From assembly GCA_016716385.1 (NCBI GenBank), contig JADJWL010000025.1:930001-994000 (forward strand): 64,000 nt of DNA, written 5' to 3'. This DNA is from Bryobacterales bacterium (lineage in GTDB: Bacteria > Acidobacteriota > Terriglobia > Bryobacterales > Bryobacteraceae). Positions 61,101 to 64,000 of this stretch are shown here, in pieces; position 1 is the stretch's first letter; the number at the start of each line of letters is the position of its first letter. The translations under genes were made by a program, and so were the position numbers. Under the pieces are notes generated by a model that made no database searches, was not told the DNA's origin, and saw only the letters and a list, made by a program, of their open reading frames with translations.

Positions 61101-61235
61101 GACACAATGCCCGGCGGGCGGGACCCGGCGCGGGGGATGGAGTGGGGGAAGTCATTCACGCAGCAGATTCGTGTGACGCCACACTACCTCGACGCCCTGG
61201 TCCGGCTGCGCAACGAAGCAGGGCCGGCGCGCTAG
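58149..61235 (+). CDS. PcRGLX/YetA-like exo-rhamnogalacturonan-lyase-type lipoprotein
   Basis: A 1028-residue lipoprotein with signal MIRTISSILLCGTALLLGSC (acylated Cys20). The first part includes a fibronectin-like module (about 185-265: PSERGASITWITSWPTTGSV, RYRIVANARNGRTVTSDWHT). The rest resembles the PcRGLX/YetA-like family: a RIFT barrel with MPVTAGIPFPKGVLG and RWDDGSVKWVLLDF, a beta sandwich, and an alpha/alpha toroid with TGGYYDERP and MVPGHCFCTPRHEGN. Family members include exolytic rhamnogalacturonan I lyases. The substrate is inferred only. ATG 58149 is preferred to GTG 58128, which lies inside the loop of the inverted repeat. The 3' end overlaps the convergent dehydrogenase gene by four bases. 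Confidence 0.78.
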   Translation: MIRTISSILLCGTALLLGSCRSSQPSGENVASTMGLDVLRGIAEDTRNKVLPILECDLKGFREDVSEYRAWAVRRTEAGGSITATVPEAGTYYPAFIFYDGPGDEQIAVFAGGSRIGTAVANLDDNRQRLFFITDPHTFQGGETIELRALTEDGIYRTEDLLLLKEKPERVLPVESISQIEATPSERGASITWITSWPTTGSVEIEGKRVGEDLALNNHRVVLKDLEPGREYRYRIVANARNGRTVTSDWHTFRTATSADAAGSARSERVVLSLEQAGTMPVTAGIPFPKGVLGSDRNLRLGGDTPLQTRVLHRWDDGSVKWVLLDFQAAQASVELHYGTEIARAAPAGAPLATEDTEAVTVETGRVKFAVSKKRFNLFDSLSAGGAQLIAPQNAGGFYLTGPDGQVYSSLSAPDEVTVEENGPVRAVVRVRGQHRNDAGAPLFAYDVRVHAWAGQPFVRVAHTFGNNNPAADFTDIQSLVLRVPMAQSGEAWALAGRSGKFRAGGAVTLVQRRDDQYTIEPGALAKGKRAAGWGEWTSGANTVTLALRDFWQNYPKDLSVTAEGFELALCPRLSANEYDWANGTIDEHRLFFYLKNGVYKLPQGITKTHDIWLEFGTRSPAAVRDRQRPRMAVAPPEWYAASKAFGDLTVPGPDPILRRYDTAFAGSFAGYLGNREVNREYGMLNFGDWWGERVINWGNSEYDTQHGFILQFLRTGNFQYFRTAEEMEWHNRDIDAIHYHSDPMKVGGVYAHAIGHTGGYYDERPTGGAPPGGFTAGSPRSHMAADHTFIEGHLDYYFLTGDQRSRDTALLTADRYDSYFTKNYDFNNCRQPGWHLILTTAAYDATGDPYYLNAGRIIVERVLERQTPDGGWKRQMVPGHCFCTPRHEGNAGFMVGVLLTGLKKYYASTGDERVADSIVKGARFLIDSTWVPEIRGFRYTSCPRSSTSVAFNFRLFDGMVFAHRRSGDERLRQVLLQGTESALDTMPGGRDPARGMEWGKSFTQQIRVTPHYLDALVRLRNEAGPAR

Positions 61236-62200
61236 TTGACCGGATTGTCCGGATCGCGGCCGGCCAGGACGGCGAGCGCGTTCTCCGCCGCCATCACCGA
61301 CATGCGGCGCCGGGTGGCGATGGACGCGCTGGCGATGTGGGGAGCCACGACAACGTTGGGCAGCGCCAGCAGCCGGTCCGGGACGCGGGGCTCCTCTTCG
61401 AACACGTCGAGTCCGGCGCCGGCAATCCGGCCCTGCTCCAGCGCTTCGATGAGAGCCTGTTCGTCCACCACCGGACCACGCGCCGTGTTCACCAGGATCG
61501 CCGAGGGCTTCATCCGTTGCAGGGCCGCCGCGTCAATCAGGTGGCGGGTGTCCGGCAACAAGGGGACGTGCAGGCTGATGAAGTCCGCCTCGGCCAGAAG
61601 CGTTTCGGGAGGGACGAACTCCAGCCCCAGTTCGTTCTCCAAGCTGCCAGGCGCCCGGCGGGCGTCACTATAGAGGATACGCATCGAAAATCCCGCGGCG
61701 CGGCGCGCCATTGCCTGGCCGATGCGCCCCATCCCGAAGATGCCGATGGTGCGGTGATGGATGTCATGCCCCACAAGGAGGTCGATGCGCCACGTCCGCC
61801 ACTGGCCTTCATGGACAAACCGGTGCGCCTCGATCACGCGCCTTGCGGCGGCCATGAGCAGGGCGAACGCAAAATCAGCGGTTGTGTCGGTCAGCACGTC
61901 GGGCGTGTTGGTGACCCGGATGCCGCGTGCCGTGGCCGCCGGAACGTCGATGTTGTCGTACCCGACGGCAACATTCGCGATCACCTTGGCCCGTTCCAGG
62001 CCGGCGATGAAGGCGGCGTCAATGCGGTCGGTCAACTGGCTCACGATGCCGTCGGCGTCGCGGGCGCGATCGAGGAGTTCCTGCGGCGGCAGTCCCTCCT
62101 CATTGGCCGCGTAGTCCACGGTGACGCTTTGCTTCAAGAAATCAATTGCTTCCGGATAGACCTTCTTGGTAACCAGAACCTTCATGGTGTGGACGGTCAT
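61232..62200 (-). CDS. Glyoxylate/hydroxypyruvate reductase-type D-2-hydroxyacid dehydrogenase
   Basis: A 322-residue cytoplasmic NAD(P)-dependent dehydrogenase. It has the family substrate loop NVAVGYDNIDVPAATARGI, the GRHPR-like NTPDVLTDTTADFAFALLM, the cofactor motif GIFGMGRIGQAMARRA, and the catalytic Arg in VNTARGPVVDE, Glu in DVFEEEPRVP and His in VAPHIASAS. It probably reduces glyoxylate or hydroxypyruvate to glycolate or D-glycerate. ATG 62200 or ATG 62185 (giving MKVLVTKK) may be the start. It is divergent from a 3-hydroxyisobutyrate-dehydrogenase-family gene, with which it could share metabolism of small hydroxyacids. Confidence 0.93.
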   Translation of the reverse strand: MTVHTMKVLVTKKVYPEAIDFLKQSVTVDYAANEEGLPPQELLDRARDADGIVSQLTDRIDAAFIAGLERAKVIANVAVGYDNIDVPAATARGIRVTNTPDVLTDTTADFAFALLMAAARRVIEAHRFVHEGQWRTWRIDLLVGHDIHHRTIGIFGMGRIGQAMARRAAGFSMRILYSDARRAPGSLENELGLEFVPPETLLAEADFISLHVPLLPDTRHLIDAAALQRMKPSAILVNTARGPVVDEQALIEALEQGRIAGAGLDVFEEEPRVPDRLLALPNVVVAPHIASASIATRRRMSVMAAENALAVLAGRDPDNPVN

Positions 62201-62229
62201 TGTCGCACAGGGTCCCGGCGTCGTACAAT
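62200..62229 (+). promoter_or_regulatory. Promoter of the 3-hydroxyisobutyrate-dehydrogenase-family gene
   Basis: TTGTCG (62200-62205) and TACAAT (62224-62229) are 18 bases apart. Transcription would start near 62236, about 18 bases before the ATG, with TAGGA as the ribosome site. It overlaps the 5' end of the divergent dehydrogenase gene. Confidence 0.5.
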
Positions 62230-62253
62230 CGCAGTTCGACGGTAGGAACCTCT

Positions 62254-63147
62254 ATGGCAAAACTCGGATTTCTCGGACTGGGGATCATGGGTCTCCCGAT
62301 GGCGCGGCACCTGATGCGGGCCGGACACGAAGTGGCCGTCTGGTCGAAGACGGCGGCCAAGGCCCAACAACTGGCTGAAGCGGAGAAGGGGGTGTTCTGC
62401 GCGACGCCGCGGGAAGTAGGGGCTCACGCCGAGTGTACTTTTCTTTGCGTTGGCGATACGGCAATGTCGCAGGAGGTGATCCTTGGAGCCGAGGGAATTG
62501 TCGAAGGCGCCAAAGCCGGGTCGGTGATCGTCGATGCCAGCACGATCTCCCCAAGCGCGAGCCGGGAGATCGGTTCACAGCTCGCGGCGAAGGGAATCGA
62601 TTTCCTGGACGCTCCGTGCACCGGCTCGAGGCCGGGGGCCGAGAGCGGCAACCTCACTTTCATGATCGGCGGCGACCAGGCAGTCTTCGAGAAGGTTCGT
62701 CCCTATTTCGAGCCCATGGGGAAGCGGTTGTTCTATTGCGGGGGGCCCGGAATGGGCCTGCACGCGAAGCTCAGCCAGAACCTGATTCTGTCGAACATCC
62801 TGATGGCGTTTAACGAGGGGATGGTCCTGGCGACGAAGGCTGGTGTCGAGCCGAAGCTCATGCTGGACGTGTTGACGAATTCGGCAGCCAAGAGCGGGTT
62901 GATCGAGTTCAAGGCGCCCTACGTCTTCCGCCGTGACTTCGACGCAAACTTCTCCGTCCGATGGATGCACAAGGACATCGGGCTGATGCTGGACTCGGCC
63001 GAAGAGCTCCAGGTGCCACTCCCGCTGACCTCGCTGACCCGCCAGATGTTCCAGGCGGCGATTTCCACAGGGCATGCCGATGAGGATATCTGCTCTACAA
63101 TCAAGGTGTTAGAGGGGTTGGCCGGAGTTGAGGTGAAGGCCGAGTAG
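62254..63147 (+). CDS. NAD(P)-dependent beta-hydroxyacid dehydrogenase (3-hydroxyisobutyrate dehydrogenase family)
   Basis: A 297-residue cytoplasmic enzyme. The N-terminal Rossmann motif is MAKLGFLGLGIMGLPMARHL. The substrate-binding region is FLDAPCTGSRPGAESGNLTFMIGG, and the catalytic Lys is in GLHAKLSQNLILSN. FSVRWMHKDIGLMLDSAEEL near the end matches the family. It resembles the GLYR1-like glyoxylate/succinic-semialdehyde reductase group as well as tartronate-semialdehyde reductases, so the substrate is open. The frame is open to 62200, but ATG 62254 gives the conserved N-terminus and has TAGGA upstream. Confidence 0.93.
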   Translation: MAKLGFLGLGIMGLPMARHLMRAGHEVAVWSKTAAKAQQLAEAEKGVFCATPREVGAHAECTFLCVGDTAMSQEVILGAEGIVEGAKAGSVIVDASTISPSASREIGSQLAAKGIDFLDAPCTGSRPGAESGNLTFMIGGDQAVFEKVRPYFEPMGKRLFYCGGPGMGLHAKLSQNLILSNILMAFNEGMVLATKAGVEPKLMLDVLTNSAAKSGLIEFKAPYVFRRDFDANFSVRWMHKDIGLMLDSAEELQVPLPLTSLTRQMFQAAISTGHADEDICSTIKVLEGLAGVEVKAE

Positions 63148-63162
63148 GGCAAATACAGTTTT

Positions 63163-63189
63163 TTGTTGCAATCCGTCGAGTCATATACT
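63163..63189 (+). promoter_or_regulatory. Strong promoter of the structured leader/dxr
   Basis: TTGTTG (63163-63168) and TATACT (63184-63189) are 15 bases apart, in an AT-rich island that stands out from the GC-rich surroundings. Transcription is predicted near 63196. Confidence 0.6.
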
Positions 63190-63195
63190 AGTATT

Positions 63196-63384
63196 GGAAG
63201 TAAGCCGGGGAGGCAACTCCCACCAAAGCGAGACTAACCTCTAAAACAAAGACCCCTGAAGCAATCCTCCCCGGCGCCCTTAGGGTCTTTACCTCGACGA
63301 AACAAGCAACAAGAACCCCGCAATCTCAGCCAACGCCCGGTGCATTCTCATGATACGATGAGGGTTACACGAGCAGCGGAAACC
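63196..63384 (+). ncRNA. Structured leader RNA or small RNA upstream of dxr, unassigned
   Basis: About 190 bases run from the predicted transcription start to dxr, with no coding frame and an A-rich, structured makeup. Three pairings are visible. A 10-bp stem joins GCCGGGGAGG (63204-63213) to CCTCCCCGGC (63266-63275). An 8-bp stem joins AAAGACCC (63248-63255) to GGGTCTTT (63283-63290). A local hairpin at 63208-63221 has a GCAA tetraloop. The two long stems interleave (A-B-A'-B'), so they form a pseudoknot or alternate. The tetraloop hairpin competes with the first stem. This is typical of riboswitches or regulatory leaders. I could not match it to SRP RNA, tmRNA, RNase P or a riboswitch class I know. 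A second -10-like TACGAT at 63354 could separate a small RNA from dxr. Confidence 0.5.
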
Positions 63385-64000
63385 ATGAAGCGAATTACGA
63401 TACTTGGTTCGACTGGCTCAATTGGGACAAGCACGCTGGATGTAGTCAGGCAAAACGCCGACCGTTTCGCGGTTTTCGCCTTGGCGGTCGGCAACAACAC
63501 CGAGCTTCTGCTCTCCCAGATCCTGGAGTTCCGTCCTCGCGTCGTCGTGACGGCGACGGAATCCGGAATTTCGGATTTGGCCGACCGGCTGGTGGCGTCG
63601 CTGGTGCCGGCGGAGGAATGGCCGGAGATGCTGCATGGGGGAGCGGGCTTGGTGGCGATCTCCGTAGCACCAGAAACAGATGTTGTGCTATCGGCGATTG
63701 TGGGCGTGGCGGGTCTCGAGGCGACTCACGCGGCGGCACGAGCGGGGAAGCGAATCGGACTGGCGAACAAAGAGGTTCTGGTGTCGGCGGGAGCGCTGAT
63801 GATGGCGGCGGTCGAGCGGTCCGGCGCGGAGTTGATTCCCGTGGACAGCGAGCACAATGGCGCGCACCAGTGCCTGCGCTCCGGGGAACGGCGAGATGTG
63901 ACGCGGCTGATTCTGACGGCATCCGGTGGTCCGTTCCGGCTCACGCCGGCGGGCGATCTTGCCAGCGTGACACCTTCTCAGGCCCTGCGGCATCCAACAT
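63385..64000 (+). CDS. dxr: 1-deoxy-D-xylulose 5-phosphate reductoisomerase, N-terminal part (runs off window)
   Basis: Commits DXP to the MEP isoprenoid pathway by rearranging and reducing it to MEP. The first 205 codons are visible. The NADPH-binding start is KRITILGSTGSIGTSTLDVV. LANKEVLVSAG follows, then the metal/substrate motif PVDSEHNGAHQCL and the next block LTASGGPFR. In the DSEH block, canonical NAIFQ-type residues are NGAHQ here. The frame is open at 64000, so the C-terminal part lies outside. An in-frame ATG at 63358 would add nine residues, but MKRITILGSTG is the family N-terminus. GCGGAA serves as a modest ribosome site. Confidence 0.96.
   Translation, partial: MKRITILGSTGSIGTSTLDVVRQNADRFAVFALAVGNNTELLLSQILEFRPRVVVTATESGISDLADRLVASLVPAEEWPEMLHGGAGLVAISVAPETDVVLSAIVGVAGLEATHAAARAGKRIGLANKEVLVSAGALMMAAVERSGAELIPVDSEHNGAHQCLRSGERRDVTRLILTASGGPFRLTPAGDLASVTPSQALRHPT

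Noticed and set aside
63196..63290. Assignment of the dxr leader to SRP RNA, tmRNA, glycine, SAM or cobalamin classes
   Set aside because: The diagnostic conserved sequences of those classes are not present, so I left it unassigned.

Overview
The window is chromosomal DNA from an Acidobacteriota bacterium, most likely of the Solibacter/Bryobacter lineage. The evidence is high GC, a VWFA-related protein of the Acidobacterial type (25365-26369), a giant NHL-repeat protein ending in a Solibacter-type C-terminal domain (33732-38039), a PEP-CTERM protein, two sulfatases and many secreted or Tat-exported enzymes. I see no phage, transposon, CRISPR array, rRNA or tRNA. Both window edges cut genes: a TPR protein at the left and dxr at the right.

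Layout. 1-2158: TPR protein, rnc and a YVTN propeller. 2160-11369 (minus): a colinear run of nadE, a YVTN/phosphoesterase, a TolB-like propeller, a sulfatase, a Tat-exported class V aminotransferase, a small secreted protein and a frameshifted MetX-like hydrolase. 11440-16664: a degenerate hybrid sensor (pseudokinase) followed by an NtrY/NtrX-like pair whose regulator has an altered GAFTGA loop. 16665-22861 (minus): sucC-sucD-ndk-tolC-like gene-TPR lipoprotein. 22936-26369: trpD, DinB, a metallo-beta-lactamase-fold hydrolase and the VWFA protein. 26382-33599: a 1125-residue unknown protein, a minimal flagellar-rod-like protein, greA with a CDP-alcohol phosphatidyltransferase, and a CehA/McbA-type protein. 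33732-45836: mostly exported proteins (NHL/BACON giant, S9 peptidase, Tat RidA, GT-C glycosyltransferase, signal-peptide methyltransferase, signal-peptide D-2-hydroxyacid dehydrogenase, pectate-lyase-like protein, holin-4-like membrane protein). 45935-48607: ftsY-ribD-ribE. 48620-54810 (minus): five overlapping genes encoding a GMC oxidoreductase, its Tat-bearing small subunit, a cupin-tailed protein, a degenerate SGNH protein and an unknown 606-residue protein. 54874-63147: PEP-CTERM protein, renalase-like flavoprotein, second sulfatase, a PcRGLX/YetA-like lipoprotein and two dehydrogenases. 63148-64000: a strong promoter, a highly structured leader and dxr.

Themes. Housekeeping operons (rnc, nadE, sucCD-ndk, trpD, greA, ftsY-rib, dxr) are interleaved with genes for envelope and polysaccharide chemistry. 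Several enzymes of normally cytosolic families carry export signals (aminotransferase, RidA, methyltransferase, hydroxyacid dehydrogenase). A -10-like hexamer lies only 4-13 bases before the start codon of about a dozen first-in-operon genes, suggesting that leaderless or near-leaderless mRNAs are common here. The strongest candidates for something undescribed are the structured leader ahead of dxr (63196-63384) and the overlapping five-gene GMC oxidoreductase operon.
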